Below are positions 27,253 through 37,196 of a stretch of DNA of 64,000 nt, one piece after another (position 1 is the first letter of the stretch; each line of letters opens with the position of its first letter). The notes under the pieces were generated by a model. It saw only the letters and a program-made list of their open reading frames with translations. It was not told where the DNA came from and searched no databases. The translations under genes were made by a program, and so were the position numbers. Source of the DNA: Neobacillus niacini (GTDB taxonomy: Bacteria > Bacillota > Bacilli > Bacillales > Cytobacillaceae); assembly GCF_023715785.1 (NCBI RefSeq), contig NZ_JAMBOX010000012.1, positions 62,001 to 126,000 on the forward strand, written 5' to 3'.

Positions 27253-27759
27253 ATGAAACGCGTGAATGCCATATTCATCCTGCTCATAACTGCCATATTC
27301 CTGGCTGCCTGCAGCGGGCCATCATTTTCGGAAGAAAGCAAAACAACGATAAAGACAGTTAGCACCACATTTCAGGAAAAAGCAAAACAACCGAATAAAA
27401 AGAGCGGCGATATCCATTTTTATATTCCATTTGGCTATGAAATCGATGAAACCGCTCCTAATAATATCATTTTAAAAAATGGCTCAAAGACCTATATTCT
27501 GTTTGTCAATCCACAAGAAAAAGCCGCCAGTGAGGTTGTATATAAATCAACAGTCGAACAATATGAGAAACTTGAGGTAAATGAGAAATTCACCGGCAGC
27601 CAGGAGCTTGGATTCCTAACGATTAAACAATTGGAAGATAACTTAAATGAAGTGACTGTTGGTATTGGCGGCGTTAAACTCACATCACAAGTAAAAACAA
27701 GCAATTTGGATTCAGAAGCAAAAGTGATGATGCAAATCGTTAAGTCGGTTCAACAATAA
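27253..27759 (+). CDS. Conserved hypothetical lipoprotein
   Basis: A 168-residue protein with a lipoprotein signal: hydrophobic 5-17 and lipobox LAAC with C20 as the lipidated residue. The mature part begins with a Lys-rich linker, then a compact domain (DIHFYIPFGYEIDETAPNNI). I do not recognise a catalytic motif. SD GGAGG is 8 bases before ATG. It lies between the DUF84 gene and ytpP, 95 bp before the latter. Function unknown; probably anchored to the outer face of the membrane. Confidence 0.8.
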   Translation: MKRVNAIFILLITAIFLAACSGPSFSEESKTTIKTVSTTFQEKAKQPNKKSGDIHFYIPFGYEIDETAPNNIILKNGSKTYILFVNPQEKAASEVVYKSTVEQYEKLEVNEKFTGSQELGFLTIKQLEDNLNEVTVGIGGVKLTSQVKTSNLDSEAKVMMQIVKSVQQ

Positions 27760-27854
27760 AGGAGTTCTTTTCCGGAAACGACCAAACAGATTATTAGACA
27801 TAGCCGCGGATGGACTGCTATTATTTATGGAGTTTATGAACGGAGGTATGCAAC

Positions 27855-28169
27855 ATGAAACATTTAGAGTCTATCGAGGAATTTACACAATTGCGGGAAA
27901 ATGGCAGGACCATTTTTATGTTTTCGGCTAACTGGTGCCCGGATTGCCGTTTTATCGATCCAGTTTTACCAGAAATTGAAGCCAAATTTTCCGAGTTTAC
28001 ATTCATCTATGTCGATCGCGACGATTTTATTGATATATGCCAACAGCTGGATGTGTATGGCATCCCGAGCTTTGTCGCCTTTGAAAATGGCAAAGAGCTT
28101 GGCCGGTTTGTAAGTAAAGACCGCAAGACACAAGAGGAAATTGAAGCATTTATCACAGGCTTGAATTAA
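27855..28169 (+). CDS. ytpP: Thioredoxin-like protein (YtpP)
   Basis: A 104-residue thioredoxin fold with the redox motif C28-P-D-C31 in ANWCPDCRF, where classical thioredoxin has CGPC, and the cis-proline in [10 protein letters not shown]. It acts as a cytosolic disulfide reductase or low-molecular-weight thiol enzyme; the partner is unknown. SD GGAGG precedes ATG. It is followed by a terminator and ytpQ, the same order as in B. subtilis. Confidence 0.9.
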   Translation: MKHLESIEEFTQLRENGRTIFMFSANWCPDCRFIDPVLPEIEAKFSEFTFIYVDRDDFIDICQQLDVYGIPSFVAFENGKELGRFVSKDRKTQEEIEAFITGLN

Positions 28170-28179
28170 TCTTTGCCTC

Positions 28180-28206
28180 CTCTCCTTTTGGATTGGAGGG
28201 TTTTTT
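28180..28206 (+). terminator. ytpP terminator
   Basis: CTCTCC/GGAGGG with a 9-base loop and T6. Confidence 0.75.
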
Positions 28207-28249
28207 GTGTAAAATGAAAAAAAATAACTCCTAATCGGAGGGAAGCCAA

Positions 28250-29044
28250 ATGAAAATGGACAGTAACAAAATGCGCCGCGAGCTGGAGGCACGACTCAGC
28301 AGAGAAGACAGAGTGATTTCATATGACCGTGAAAAGGACCAGCTCCGGATAGAAAGCAAGCTGGCGGGAAAAGGAATTACCATTTCTTTGGGCGGTGTTG
28401 TGGCTAAATGGCATAACGAAAAGGAAAAAGCCATTGATGAAATCGTCTATTATGTCGAAGAAGGTTTGCGGGCCATGGTTGAGCCTGTTCAGCTCGAGGA
28501 CCATGAAAAACGGATTTTTCCGGTCATTCGCTCGTCATCATTTCCAAAGGAAGCGGAAGAAGGCGTACCGTTCCTCATCGATGACCATACTGCCGAAACA
28601 AAGATTTATTATGCTTATGATATGGGCAAGACATACCGGTTAATTGACTCGAAAATCATCGAAAAGGAAAAATGGGATCCTTCAAGGATAAGGGAAATTG
28701 CCTTATTTAATGCACGCTCGTTATCGACATCGGTAAAAGAGGATCAGGTAGCCGGGAATATTTTTTACTTTTTAAATACAAACGATGGATATGATGCGAG
28801 CAGAATCTTAAATAAAGGGTTCCTAAACGAAATGGAAAGCAGAATCGAAGGAACTTTTGTTTTGGCCGTCCCGCATCAGGATGTGCTAATTATGGCGGAT
28901 GTGAGAAATGACAGAGGCTATGATATTTTGGCACAAATGGCGATGAGCTTTTTTGCCAGCGGCCGGGTTCCGATTACGGCGTTATCGTTTTTATATGAAA
29001 ATGGACAGTTGGAACCGATTTTTATTCTCGGGAAAAACAAATAA
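28250..29044 (+). CDS. ytpQ: DUF1444 protein (YtpQ)
   Basis: A 264-residue cytosolic protein matching YtpQ/UPF0354 (DUF1444) in length and position, with the internal [21 protein letters not shown] and C-terminal [15 protein letters not shown]. No catalytic motif is recognised and the function is unknown. SD GGAGGG is 9 bases before ATG. The B. subtilis neighbour ytpR, expected next, is not present; a terminator and then sftA follow. Confidence 0.85.
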   Translation: MKMDSNKMRRELEARLSREDRVISYDREKDQLRIESKLAGKGITISLGGVVAKWHNEKEKAIDEIVYYVEEGLRAMVEPVQLEDHEKRIFPVIRSSSFPKEAEEGVPFLIDDHTAETKIYYAYDMGKTYRLIDSKIIEKEKWDPSRIREIALFNARSLSTSVKEDQVAGNIFYFLNTNDGYDASRILNKGFLNEMESRIEGTFVLAVPHQDVLIMADVRNDRGYDILAQMAMSFFASGRVPITALSFLYENGQLEPIFILGKNK

Positions 29045-29056
29045 CCGGAAACGGGG

Positions 29057-29083
29057 AGATCACTATGTATAGTGGTCTTTTTT
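29057..29083 (+). terminator. ytpQ terminator
   Basis: AGATCACTAT/ATAGTGGTCT with a two-base loop and T run. Confidence 0.82.
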
Positions 29084-29206
29084 CATGATTCTTTCCCACT
29101 TACCTCCAGATTTGGGGAGAATTTGACCGATTCTAAAGAATTATGTCGAAAAAATCCAAAATGCTGATAAAATAGAATGATAGTAGAATAAGAAAGAGTG
29201 ATAGTT

Positions 29207-31501
29207 TTGAGCTGGATCCAAAACTTTTTTCAAAAATTAAAAAGAGATGATGCAAACGCATTTGACGAGTCGTTAGTACATAATCTTAAAACGGATGTTT
29301 CTTTCCTAGTTAATCAAAAAGACAGCGTAAAGGATGTAGAGACACGAATTTCCTACCAATACCCGAAAAATGCAGTTCCTGTCCCGAAAGATAAAATCAA
29401 ACCATCCGTTGAAAAGCTTCCGCAAAAAAGAAAAGAGAGGCATGTCAGTAAACAAGCACAAGCTCTCCCGCTAACCCAACCAGTAAAAAAGGAAGCAGTG
29501 ATTTCAGGAAAGGAGAAGCCAGCTAGATCCCGGCGCCCCTTTCAACCAACTGAAACTCCTTCTCCGGTGTTTGGTTTTAAAAGGCCGGTAAAGCACAGTG
29601 CCGCAGTGGAGCATGAATTGTCCCATTTTCTTGAGGAGGATGCCGTCAGTCAGTTTGAACAGACTGAGGGAAAGCCAGAACTGTTAAAGGATTCGGTTCC
29701 ACCTGAACTAGTACCGGCTGAAGTCAGCACCATCATTGAAGAGGTAATTCAAGAAGAGTTGATTCCCGAAGAACCTGTGGGCGAGCTCGCTGAAAGCTCG
29801 GAAGAATTAAACCTAATTCTCGAGGAATCTGTTCACAATGAGGTTTCGGCTGCCGACCAGCAGGACGAACCGGACACGCTGCTAAAACCCGATCGGCCGA
29901 AGCGGTCCCATTTGCCATTTAACGTCATGATGTTAAAGCAGGACCGGGAAAAATGGGAAGCGCAAAAAAAACAACGTAGTCATAAGGCGGAACCATTATT
30001 GGTCCAATCGGAGGCTGAGGCTTCGGAAAGCAAACAGTTGAGAGTGGAGAAAACGACCAATCTGTCCATCCACGATCAGACAGGGGGCTATAAATTTCCG
30101 GAACTAGGGTTGCTTGACCCACCAATCTCCGAAGAAAAGGATATGGAATGGCTTAACTATCAGGAGGACCTGTTAAATCAAACCCTGACCAACTTTAATG
30201 TTGGAGCCAGTGTCGTCAATATCACACAGGGTCCTGCAGTTACCCGATTTGAGGTGCAGCCTGAGCCGGGGGTAAAAGTGAATAAAATCACCAACCTAAG
30301 TGATGATATCAAACTGAGCCTCGCGGCAAGGGATATCCGGATTGAAGCGCCGATTCCAGGAAAGCATACGATTGGAATAGAGGTCCCTAATCCAAAATCA
30401 CGGCCGGTTAGAATCAGCGAAATTATTCGCAGCGACGTTTTCATTCAATCAAGTTCCACCCTGACTGCGGTGCTCGGTCTCGACATTGCCGGCACGCCGA
30501 TTGTAACGGACTTAAAGAAAATGCCGCATGGATTAATTGCCGGGGCTACCGGGTCCGGAAAAAGTGTTTGCATCAACTCTATTTTGGTCAGTTTGTTATA
30601 CAAGGCAAGTCCGGATGATTTAAAGCTCCTCCTGATTGATCCGAAAATGGTTGAACTCGCGCCATACAATTCAATTCCACATTTGGTCAGCCCGGTCATC
30701 ACCGACGTAAAGGCTGCCACTGCCGCACTGAAATGGGCTGTCGAGGAAATGGAACGGCGCTATGAACTGTTTGCCCATACTGGTGTCCGTGATATCAATC
30801 GATTCAATGAATTGGCAATGGAGCATAAACGATACTCAGATAAACTTCCGTACATTGTGATTATCATTGATGAGTTAGCTGATTTAATGATGATGTCCCC
30901 TGCAGATGTAGAGGAAGCGATTTGTCGTATCGCCCAAAAAGCAAGAGCATGCGGGATTCATTTAATTGTGGCAACTCAACGGCCTTCAGTCGACGTTATA
31001 ACCGGATTAATCAAGGCCAATATTCCTACCAGGGTCGCGTTCTCTGTTTCATCACAGGTGGATTCGCGAACGATTATCGACGTCAGCGGTGCGGAGAAAT
31101 TGCTCGGCCGAGGCGACATGCTATTTTTAGAAAATGGCTCTTCCAAGCCTGTCCGTCTGCAGGGTACATTTGTCTCTGACGAAGAAATTGACCATGTAGT
31201 AAACCATGTAAAAGCGGAACGCGAACCGGATTACTTGTTTGTCCAGGAGGAACTTTTAAAGAAGGCGCAAATATCCGAAGAAGAAGACGAATTGTTTTAT
31301 GAAGCGTGCGAATTTATTATTGAGCAGGGCGGTGCGTCTACATCGAGCTTGCAGCGCCGCTTTAAAATTGGCTATAATCGTGCCGCCAGACTAATGGATT
31401 TCCTTGAGCTGAACGGTTATATTTCCGGGGCAAATGGCAGTAAGCCCCGCGAGGTATTAATCACTGAAGCTGACCTAGAGTCGATTCAGGATCAAGTCTA
31501 A
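29207..31501 (+). CDS. sftA: Soluble FtsK/SpoIIIE-family DNA translocase SftA
   Basis: Start at TTG 29207, eight bases after AGAAAGAG, giving MSWIQNFFQKL as in other SftA proteins (764 residues). It lacks the N-terminal transmembrane segments of SpoIIIE. An acidic, Glu/Pro-rich linker runs to about residue 290, then the alpha, beta and gamma motor domains. Walker A is G446-ATGSGKS, Walker B is IVIIIDELADL, and the C-terminal winged helix reads SLQRRFKIGYNRAARLMD. It clears chromosome ends from the closing septum. A TATGTCGAA sequence upstream (29143-29151) resembles a Spo0A box. Confidence 0.93.
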   Translation: MSWIQNFFQKLKRDDANAFDESLVHNLKTDVSFLVNQKDSVKDVETRISYQYPKNAVPVPKDKIKPSVEKLPQKRKERHVSKQAQALPLTQPVKKEAVISGKEKPARSRRPFQPTETPSPVFGFKRPVKHSAAVEHELSHFLEEDAVSQFEQTEGKPELLKDSVPPELVPAEVSTIIEEVIQEELIPEEPVGELAESSEELNLILEESVHNEVSAADQQDEPDTLLKPDRPKRSHLPFNVMMLKQDREKWEAQKKQRSHKAEPLLVQSEAEASESKQLRVEKTTNLSIHDQTGGYKFPELGLLDPPISEEKDMEWLNYQEDLLNQTLTNFNVGASVVNITQGPAVTRFEVQPEPGVKVNKITNLSDDIKLSLAARDIRIEAPIPGKHTIGIEVPNPKSRPVRISEIIRSDVFIQSSSTLTAVLGLDIAGTPIVTDLKKMPHGLIAGATGSGKSVCINSILVSLLYKASPDDLKLLLIDPKMVELAPYNSIPHLVSPVITDVKAATAALKWAVEEMERRYELFAHTGVRDINRFNELAMEHKRYSDKLPYIVIIIDELADLMMMSPADVEEAICRIAQKARACGIHLIVATQRPSVDVITGLIKANIPTRVAFSVSSQVDSRTIIDVSGAEKLLGRGDMLFLENGSSKPVRLQGTFVSDEEIDHVVNHVKAEREPDYLFVQEELLKKAQISEEEDELFYEACEFIIEQGGASTSSLQRRFKIGYNRAARLMDFLELNGYISGANGSKPREVLITEADLESIQDQV

Positions 31502-31701
31502 ATATTTAGATGTGGACAAATAATATATAGTGCAAAAGAATCGGATTGAACGTGAAAAATAGTTTTTATAAAAGAACAGTGCTATAATAGTGAAATATGT
31601 TTTAACTAAAGGCAGTACATCTCACCATTTGTTATTCCGAATAACAATTAAAGACAGATGTCATATACTGTTTTACAGATACGTTGGTTGGAGGTTCTTC
31701 T

Positions 31702-33006
31702 ATGACAATTTACCATTTTGTAGGTATAAAGGGGTCTGGAATGAGTGCACTTGCACAAGTGCTTCACGATATGAAATTTCAAGTGCAAGGCTCCGATGTC
31801 GAAAAGCGCTTTTTTACTCAGGCTGCTCTTGAGCAATCGGGAATTAAAATGCTCCCGTTTCAAAAGGAAAATATTCAGCCAGGTATGACAATTATTGCAG
31901 GTAATGCTTACCCTGATACCCATGAAGAAATTCAAGAAGCAATGAAGCTTGGACTTCCCATTGTACGGTACCATCGATTTTTGGGAGATTTTATGCAAAA
32001 TTTTACGAGCGTTGCGGTTACGGGCGCTCATGGAAAAACATCGACGACAGGGCTTCTGGCGCATGTGATTGCCGGGGCAAAGCCTACCTCCTTTTTAATC
32101 GGTGACGGGACCGGAAAAGGGGAAGAAGGCGCTGAATATTTTGTTTTTGAAGCTTGTGAATATAGAAGGCATTTCCTATCCTATTTTCCTGATTATGCGA
32201 TCATGACAAATATCGATTTTGACCATCCTGATTATTTTGCCAATATTGACGATGTCTTTTCGGCATTTCAGGAATTGGCCGTTCAAGTGAAAAAAGGGAT
32301 ATTTGCCTATGGAGATGATGAACAGCTTCAAAAAATCCAAGCAAAGGTTCCTGTCCTGTTCTACGGATTCCAAGAGGAAAATGATTACCAGGCGGCCAAT
32401 ATTGTAAAAACCACCGAAGGAACAAGCTTCGATGTGTTTATCCGCAATACCTATTATGATACGTTTTCCATTCCCACCTTTGGTGATCATAGCGTGCTAA
32501 ATGCTCTTGCGGTCATTGGCGTCTGCCATTATGAAGGAATTGACGTTGCGATTGTGAAGGATCGACTCACAACGTTCCAAGGTGTAAAAAGAAGATTTAC
32601 CGAGAAAAAACTCGGCGGCCAAATCTTAATTGACGATTATGCCCATCACCCGACAGAAATCAAGGCTACCATTGATGCTGCCAAGCAAAAATATCCTGAC
32701 AGTCAAATCGTGGCCGTGTTCCAGCCGCATACATTCACAAGAACACAGGCGTTTTTGGACGATTTTGCCGAAAGTCTGCGCTTGGCGGATAAAGCCTATT
32801 TATGCGAGATTTTTGGCTCTGCTAGGGAAAAACATGGGAAACTGACAATCGAGGATTTGCAGGAGAAAATTCCTGGTTCAGAAATTCTTTCTGAAGATAA
32901 CACTTCTGTGTTAAAAGAACATAGAAACAGTGTCATCATTTTTATGGGAGCAGGGGACATACAGAAGTTCCAGGAATCCTATGAAAAACAAATTGTTAAT
33001 CAGTAA
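31702..33006 (+). CDS. murC: UDP-N-acetylmuramate-L-alanine ligase
   Basis: Start at ATG 31702 (SD GGAGG seven bases upstream); the longer frame from 31684 includes the SD. The 434-residue product has the N-terminal fold [17 protein letters not shown] loop GAHGKTST, central EACEYRRHF and C-terminal [10 protein letters not shown]. It adds L-alanine to UDP-MurNAc, the first peptide step of peptidoglycan synthesis. It is followed by a terminator and the ytxGHJ genes. Confidence 0.95.
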   Translation: MTIYHFVGIKGSGMSALAQVLHDMKFQVQGSDVEKRFFTQAALEQSGIKMLPFQKENIQPGMTIIAGNAYPDTHEEIQEAMKLGLPIVRYHRFLGDFMQNFTSVAVTGAHGKTSTTGLLAHVIAGAKPTSFLIGDGTGKGEEGAEYFVFEACEYRRHFLSYFPDYAIMTNIDFDHPDYFANIDDVFSAFQELAVQVKKGIFAYGDDEQLQKIQAKVPVLFYGFQEENDYQAANIVKTTEGTSFDVFIRNTYYDTFSIPTFGDHSVLNALAVIGVCHYEGIDVAIVKDRLTTFQGVKRRFTEKKLGGQILIDDYAHHPTEIKATIDAAKQKYPDSQIVAVFQPHTFTRTQAFLDDFAESLRLADKAYLCEIFGSAREKHGKLTIEDLQEKIPGSEILSEDNTSVLKEHRNSVIIFMGAGDIQKFQESYEKQIVNQ

Positions 33007-33010
33007 ACAG

Positions 33011-33044
33011 AGGATACCAGCAAAAAGCTGGCATCCTTTTTTTT
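33011..33044 (+). terminator. murC terminator
   Basis: AGGATACCAGC/GCTGGCATCCT with an A5 loop and T8. Confidence 0.9.
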
Positions 33045-33119
33045 GTTATGAGGAAAATTTTATAACAAATGGCAGGAAAATAGGACAAAAGAATGGAAGT
33101 AGTATAAGATATTGTCAGG

Positions 33120-33144
33120 GTTTAATCATTGGCATGATGGGTTA
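33120..33144 (+). promoter_or_regulatory. Candidate sigma-B promoter for ytxGH
   Basis: GTTTAA (33120-33125), 13 bases, GGGTTA (33139-33144), against the sigma-B consensus GTTTAA-N12/14-GGGTAT. The equivalent operon in B. subtilis is a known sigma-B general stress operon. Confidence 0.6.
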
Positions 33145-33179
33145 TACATAATGATAGGAATTTGACGGAGGTTTTATTG

Positions 33180-33641
33180 GTGGAAATTATTTTATACTTA
33201 AGCGCGGCCTTGGTAGCGATCGCATTTTTTGTGCTCGTGATTTATTTATCGGCAACATTAAAATCCCTGAAGGTTACGCTGAACAGTGTCTCAGACACCT
33301 TGAAAGGGTTGGAAAAGCAGCTTGAAGGCGTGACGAGTGAAACGACCTCATTATTGCAAAAAACAAATGCTCTGGCTGACGATTTGCAGCAAAAATCGGA
33401 GCAGTTGAATAGTGTCGTTGATGCGGTCAAAGACGTCGGCACATCCGTAAAAAAGTTTAATGGGTCGTTAAAAAATATCACAAATTCCATCGACCAGCAG
33501 GTAGAGGACAGCAAAGAAACCGTATCACAAATCGTCCAATGGACCAATGTATTTTTGGAATTGAAGGATAAGTGGCAGGCACGAAAACAGGCTAAAGTGG
33601 AAGGAAACGTAAAAGAGAAACAAAGAGTTCGTTCGCAATAA
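33180..33641 (+). CDS. ytxG: DUF948 membrane protein (YtxG)
   Basis: Start at GTG 33180, eight bases after CGGAGG; in-frame TTG codons at 33162 and 33177 are before or too close to the SD. The 153-residue protein has one N-terminal transmembrane segment (about 2-24), followed by an amphipathic coiled coil in the DUF948 pattern (SDTLKGLEKQLEGVTSETTS). In B. subtilis it is a general stress protein. ytxH begins 25 bp later and shares the transcript. Confidence 0.88.
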   Translation: MEIILYLSAALVAIAFFVLVIYLSATLKSLKVTLNSVSDTLKGLEKQLEGVTSETTSLLQKTNALADDLQQKSEQLNSVVDAVKDVGTSVKKFNGSLKNITNSIDQQVEDSKETVSQIVQWTNVFLELKDKWQARKQAKVEGNVKEKQRVRSQ

Positions 33642-33666
33642 TTTTTTCAAGGAGGTTGGAGTTAAT

Positions 33667-34119
33667 ATGACCAAAAGGGAATACGAACTGCGTGAAACAA
33701 ACCAAAGCCGGAACGAGGAGGACTCATCAAGCAGCTTTTTGCTGGGTGCGATTGTCGGCGGGGTGATTGGGGCGGCGGCCGCTTTACTTTTTTCAACCAA
33801 AACGGGGAAGGAACTTCGCGATTCAGTCAGAAAGGATTCGATTTTGGATTTAACGGAAAACGTGAAGGCCAAGACCATTACTCTTTCTCAAGGACTTGCC
33901 CAGCAATCAACGGACTTGCTTAATAAGGTAAAAGGAAAACCTCAAGTTCAAGATGCCGCTTTGGAGGAATCGGAACCGGGGTATATTTCGATCCAAGGCC
34001 CAAATTCCAATTCTGGCAGCAATAAAGCTGCGGGCACTTCAAAAAGCGATGAAATTAGAAGAAAATTGGCGGAAGCGCAAAAAGCCTTCGATGAAGAAGA
34101 GAGCAAGGTAAAGCTTTAG
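33667..34119 (+). CDS. ytxH: YtxH-family general stress protein
   Basis: A 150-residue protein. A single glycine/alanine-rich membrane segment (GAIVGGVIGAAAALLF, about 26-42) is followed by the YtxH signature TKTGKELRDSVRKDS and a polar tail with possible helices. Role unknown, stress-induced in B. subtilis. SD GGAGG is about ten bases before ATG. A strong terminator separates it from ytxJ. Confidence 0.9.
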   Translation: MTKREYELRETNQSRNEEDSSSSFLLGAIVGGVIGAAAALLFSTKTGKELRDSVRKDSILDLTENVKAKTITLSQGLAQQSTDLLNKVKGKPQVQDAALEESEPGYISIQGPNSNSGSNKAAGTSKSDEIRRKLAEAQKAFDEEESKVKL

Positions 34120-34147
34120 CAGACTAAACACATTATTTGTGATAGCA

Positions 34148-34187
34148 ACGGTGAAGTGATAAAATTACTTCACCGTTTATTTTTTTG
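34148..34187 (+). terminator. ytxGH terminator abutting the ytxJ SD
   Basis: ACGGTGAAGT/ACTTCACCGT (10 bp), then TTATTTTTTT. The T run ends directly in GGAGG, the ytxJ SD, so partial readthrough probably feeds ytxJ. Confidence 0.85.
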
Positions 34188-34199
34188 GAGGTAATAACA

Positions 34200-34532
34200 A
34201 TGCTTGTAAAAATTGAAACAGCCAAACAATTTGAGGAAATACTGAACAAAGAAGATAAGTTCTATTTTCTGAAACATAGTTTAACTTGTCCAATCAGCCA
34301 GGCCGCCTATAAGGAATACGAAAAATTTTCTTCCGAAAACGCGGGCATTCCGACATACTACCTAGCAGTTCAGGAATCACGCCCATTATCAAATGAAATA
34401 GCCGAAAAATTCGCCATCAAACATGAGTCCCCGCAGGCAATCCTATTTGCGAATGGTCAAGCGCTATGGAATGCTTCCCATTGGAAAATAAACAATCGTG
34501 CCTTAAAAAATGCTGTAAATGATAACCAGTAA
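34200..34532 (+). CDS. ytxJ: Bacillithiol-system redox protein YtxJ
   Basis: Start at ATG 34200 (SD TTGGAGG). A 110-residue thioredoxin-fold bacilliredoxin-like protein with a monothiol motif: KHSLTCPISQAAY has one cysteine (TCPIS). Family knowledge: YtxJ is proposed to remove bacillithiol from S-bacillithiolated proteins. The upstream terminator implies only readthrough expression from ytxGH or an unseen promoter. Confidence 0.88.
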   Translation: MLVKIETAKQFEEILNKEDKFYFLKHSLTCPISQAAYKEYEKFSSENAGIPTYYLAVQESRPLSNEIAEKFAIKHESPQAILFANGQALWNASHWKINNRALKNAVNDNQ

Positions 34533-34629
34533 AAATAGCACCAATTAAAACGAATAGCATACACTAATATATTATCACTCCTTTAATCGCTTTAACGCTT
34601 AAAAGCGTTTAATTATTAAAGAAAAAAGA

Positions 34630-34658
34630 GTGACAAACATAAATATTTTCGTTATAAT
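34630..34658 (+). promoter_or_regulatory. aroA sigma-A promoter
   Basis: GTGACA (34630-34635), 17 bases, TATAAT (34653-34658). Just upstream is a compact dyad AACGCTT-AA-AAGCGTT (34592-34607). Confidence 0.65.
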
Positions 34659-34782
34659 AGACCCTAATTATAAAAGAAATTATATTTTTGTAAAATTTTA
34701 ATTTGTGAGGCAGTAACTTTCTCCCATGCTTAGCTTATAATGATGGGGAACAAGCTGAATTACAAACGAAAGGACGGGGAAG

Positions 34783-35862
34783 ATGATGAGCAAAAATGAA
34801 TTGGATCAATTAAGAGACCGTATGGACGAATTAAACTTGGAGTTATTGAGGCTGATTAATGAAAGAGCTCTCCTCGTCCAAGAGATTGGACGGGTAAAAG
34901 GAAATCAGGGGGTATACCGTTACGATCCAGTCCGTGAGAGAAAAATGCTAGAAGTCATCAAGGAACATAACGACGGACCGTTTGATAATTCAACCATCGA
35001 TCACCTTTTTAAGGAAATTTTCAAGGCAGGTTTAAATCTGCAAAAAGATGATCATGAAAAGGCATTGCTTGTATCGAGAAAGAAAAAGCCTGAAGATACC
35101 ATCGTCACGTTAAAGGGTGAAACGATTGGTGATGGCAAACCGCACTTTGTGTTCGGCCCATGTGCGGTTGAATCGTATGAACAAGTAGCTACCGTAGCAA
35201 AAGCGATGAAGCAAAAAGGACTTAAGCTTCTACGCGGAGGTGCGTATAAACCAAGAACCTCTCCATACGATTTCCAAGGGCTAGGTGTTGAAGGTTTAAA
35301 AATATTAAAACGTGTGGCTAACGAATATGATATGGCTGTTATCAGTGAAATTGTCAATCCAGCCGATATCGAGATGGCGGTCGATTACCTTGATGTCATT
35401 CAAATCGGCGCCCGCAATATGCAAAACTTCGAATTGTTGAAAGCTGCCGGTGCAGTCAATAAACCAGTTCTTTTGAAGCGCGGTCTTGCGGCAACCATTG
35501 AGGAATTTATTAATGCCGCTGAATACATCATGGCACAGGGAAATGGCCAAATCATTCTTTGTGAACGCGGCATTAGAACATACGAACGGGCAACAAGAAA
35601 TACGCTCGATATTTCTGCTGTGCCAATCTTAAAGCAAGAAACTCATCTACCTGTAATGGTCGATGTTACCCACTCAACTGGTAGAAGAGATTTATTGCTT
35701 CCTGCGGCAAAGGCAGCAATTGCGATCGGAGCAGACGGCGTAATGGCCGAGGTCCATCCGGATCCTGCCGTGGCACTATCTGATGCCCAGCAGCAAATGA
35801 ATTTGGAGCAGTTTGATCATTTCTATAATGAGCTGCTAGCTTCCAACTTTGTCAAACTTTAA
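34783..35862 (+). CDS. aroA: Bifunctional chorismate mutase / DAHP synthase
   Basis: A 359-residue fusion. Residues 1-90 form an AroQ-type chorismate mutase domain ([33 protein letters not shown]). The rest is a type I-beta DAHP synthase with [31 protein letters not shown] and DVTHSTGRR, the PEP, E4P and metal contacts. It catalyses the first step of the shikimate pathway; the mutase domain serves for feedback by chorismate or prephenate in Bacillus. The start may be ATG 34783 or 34786. A terminator follows, then ccpA. Confidence 0.95.
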   Translation: MMSKNELDQLRDRMDELNLELLRLINERALLVQEIGRVKGNQGVYRYDPVRERKMLEVIKEHNDGPFDNSTIDHLFKEIFKAGLNLQKDDHEKALLVSRKKKPEDTIVTLKGETIGDGKPHFVFGPCAVESYEQVATVAKAMKQKGLKLLRGGAYKPRTSPYDFQGLGVEGLKILKRVANEYDMAVISEIVNPADIEMAVDYLDVIQIGARNMQNFELLKAAGAVNKPVLLKRGLAATIEEFINAAEYIMAQGNGQIILCERGIRTYERATRNTLDISAVPILKQETHLPVMVDVTHSTGRRDLLLPAAKAAIAIGADGVMAEVHPDPAVALSDAQQQMNLEQFDHFYNELLASNFVKL

Positions 35863-35879
35863 ACCGAAGCTGCAAAAAA

Positions 35880-35915
35880 ACCTTCTGCATCTTAATTATG
35901 TGCGGGAGGTTTTTT
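35880..35915 (+). terminator. aroA terminator
   Basis: ACCTTCTGCA/TGCGGGAGGT with wobble pairs and T6. Confidence 0.82.
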
Positions 35916-35994
35916 GGCATTATTGCGAAAAATGTTGACAAAGGCAATTGCGGCTTTGACCTTCTTGTCGTATCATTAAATACATAAATTAAGT

Positions 35995-36063
35995 TTGTTT
36001 ACTTTCTCACAAAAATCAGTCATGACTAGAATCCTTGTTGTTGTTGTAAAATAAAGTAAACAA
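35995..36063 (+). promoter_or_regulatory. Inverted repeat framing the ccpA 5' region
   Basis: TTGTTTACTTT (35995-36005) and AAAGTAAACAA (36053-36063) are perfect 11-bp complements enclosing a palindrome AGTCATGACT (36018-36027). The right arm ends ten bases before the ccpA SD. Confidence 0.45.
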
Positions 36064-36088
36064 TGCTCGTTTTAGGGGAGTGTTACTA

Positions 36089-37093
36089 GTGAATAATATT
36101 ACGATTTATGATGTGGCCCGCGAAGCAAATGTATCTATGGCCACGGTTTCCCGTGTTGTGAACGGAAACCCGAATGTAAAACCGGTTACAAGAAAAAAAG
36201 TTATGGAAGTTATTGATCGATTAGGGTATCGTCCTAATGCGGTGGCAAGAGGATTGGCCAGCAAAAAAACAACAACTGTCGGGGTCATCATTCCGGATAT
36301 CTCGAATATCTTTTTTGCTGAATTGGCACGCGGGATTGAAGATATTGCGACCATGTATAAGTACAATATCATCTTAAGCAATTCTGATCAAAATAAGGAC
36401 AAAGAGCTGCATTTATTAAATACCATGCTGGGCAAGCAAGTTGATGGCATCGTGTTTATGGGTGGACATATTACTCCAGACCATGTTGAAGAATTTGAAA
36501 GATCACAAGTTCCGATTGTCCTAGCCGGTTCGATTGAAGAATCGAAACAAATCCCGTCAGTCAATATTGATTATGAACAGGCTGCTTATGATTCTGTAAA
36601 GGAATTTATCGATAGAGGCCACCAGCAGATTGCTTTTGTCATAAGCCCTCTTTATGAACCAGATATTTCTGTAAAGAAACTAAACGGCTACAAGCGAGCA
36701 TTAGCGGAGGCAAATATCCCTGTTAATGAGGAACTGATTATTGAAGGGGAATATACTTATGACTCCGGAATTGAAGCCTTTGAAAAATTGTTGGAGTCTT
36801 CGGTCAAACCGACCGCCATCTTTGTCGGGGCGGATGAAATGGCCCTTGGTGTTGTTCATGGGGCAGAGGATAAAGGCTATCATATCCCTGAGGATTTCGA
36901 AGTGATTACTTCCGATAACACTCGGCTGTCACTGATGGTACGCCCACAGCTGACCACGATCGTTCAGCCGTTATATGATATCGGTGCAGTGGCGATGCGT
37001 CTGTTGACCAAGCTGATGAACAAGGAAAAGGTTGCGGAACAGACTGTTGTGCTCCCTCATAGAATTGAACATCGACAATCGACAAGAGAATAA
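36089..37093 (+). CDS. ccpA: Catabolite control protein A
   Basis: Start at GTG 36089, eight bases after AGGGGAG, giving 334 residues, the normal CcpA length. The N-terminal LacI HTH and hinge read [20 protein letters not shown] and [11 protein letters not shown]. The core domain has the HPr-Ser-P/CcpA-type [16 protein letters not shown]. It binds cre sites with HPr-Ser46-P to repress or activate carbon genes. Candidate targets in this window are acsA/acuABC and ackA. In B. subtilis motP-motS follow ccpA; here there is a terminator, a dispersed repeat and array 2. Confidence 0.97.
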   Translation: MNNITIYDVAREANVSMATVSRVVNGNPNVKPVTRKKVMEVIDRLGYRPNAVARGLASKKTTTVGVIIPDISNIFFAELARGIEDIATMYKYNIILSNSDQNKDKELHLLNTMLGKQVDGIVFMGGHITPDHVEEFERSQVPIVLAGSIEESKQIPSVNIDYEQAAYDSVKEFIDRGHQQIAFVISPLYEPDISVKKLNGYKRALAEANIPVNEELIIEGEYTYDSGIEAFEKLLESSVKPTAIFVGADEMALGVVHGAEDKGYHIPEDFEVITSDNTRLSLMVRPQLTTIVQPLYDIGAVAMRLLTKLMNKEKVAEQTVVLPHRIEHRQSTRE

Positions 37094-37101
37094 ATGAAAA
37101 G

Positions 37102-37126
37102 GGCCAACAGCTTGCTGTTGGCCTTA
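37102..37126 (+). terminator. ccpA terminator (weak T tract)
   Basis: GGCCAACAGC/GCTGTTGGCC with a two-base loop; the tail TTATA is short. Confidence 0.7.
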
Positions 37127-37196
37127 TACATATTAAAAACTTTTTCTTCCTTTTATTATTTTCCTTACTACTTTAGACATGGACTATGCAAATTGT

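Noticed and set aside
27075-27362. 95-codon ORF overlapping the DUF84 gene end and the lipoprotein start
   Set aside because: Out of frame with both genes, no SD, and it runs through a terminator.
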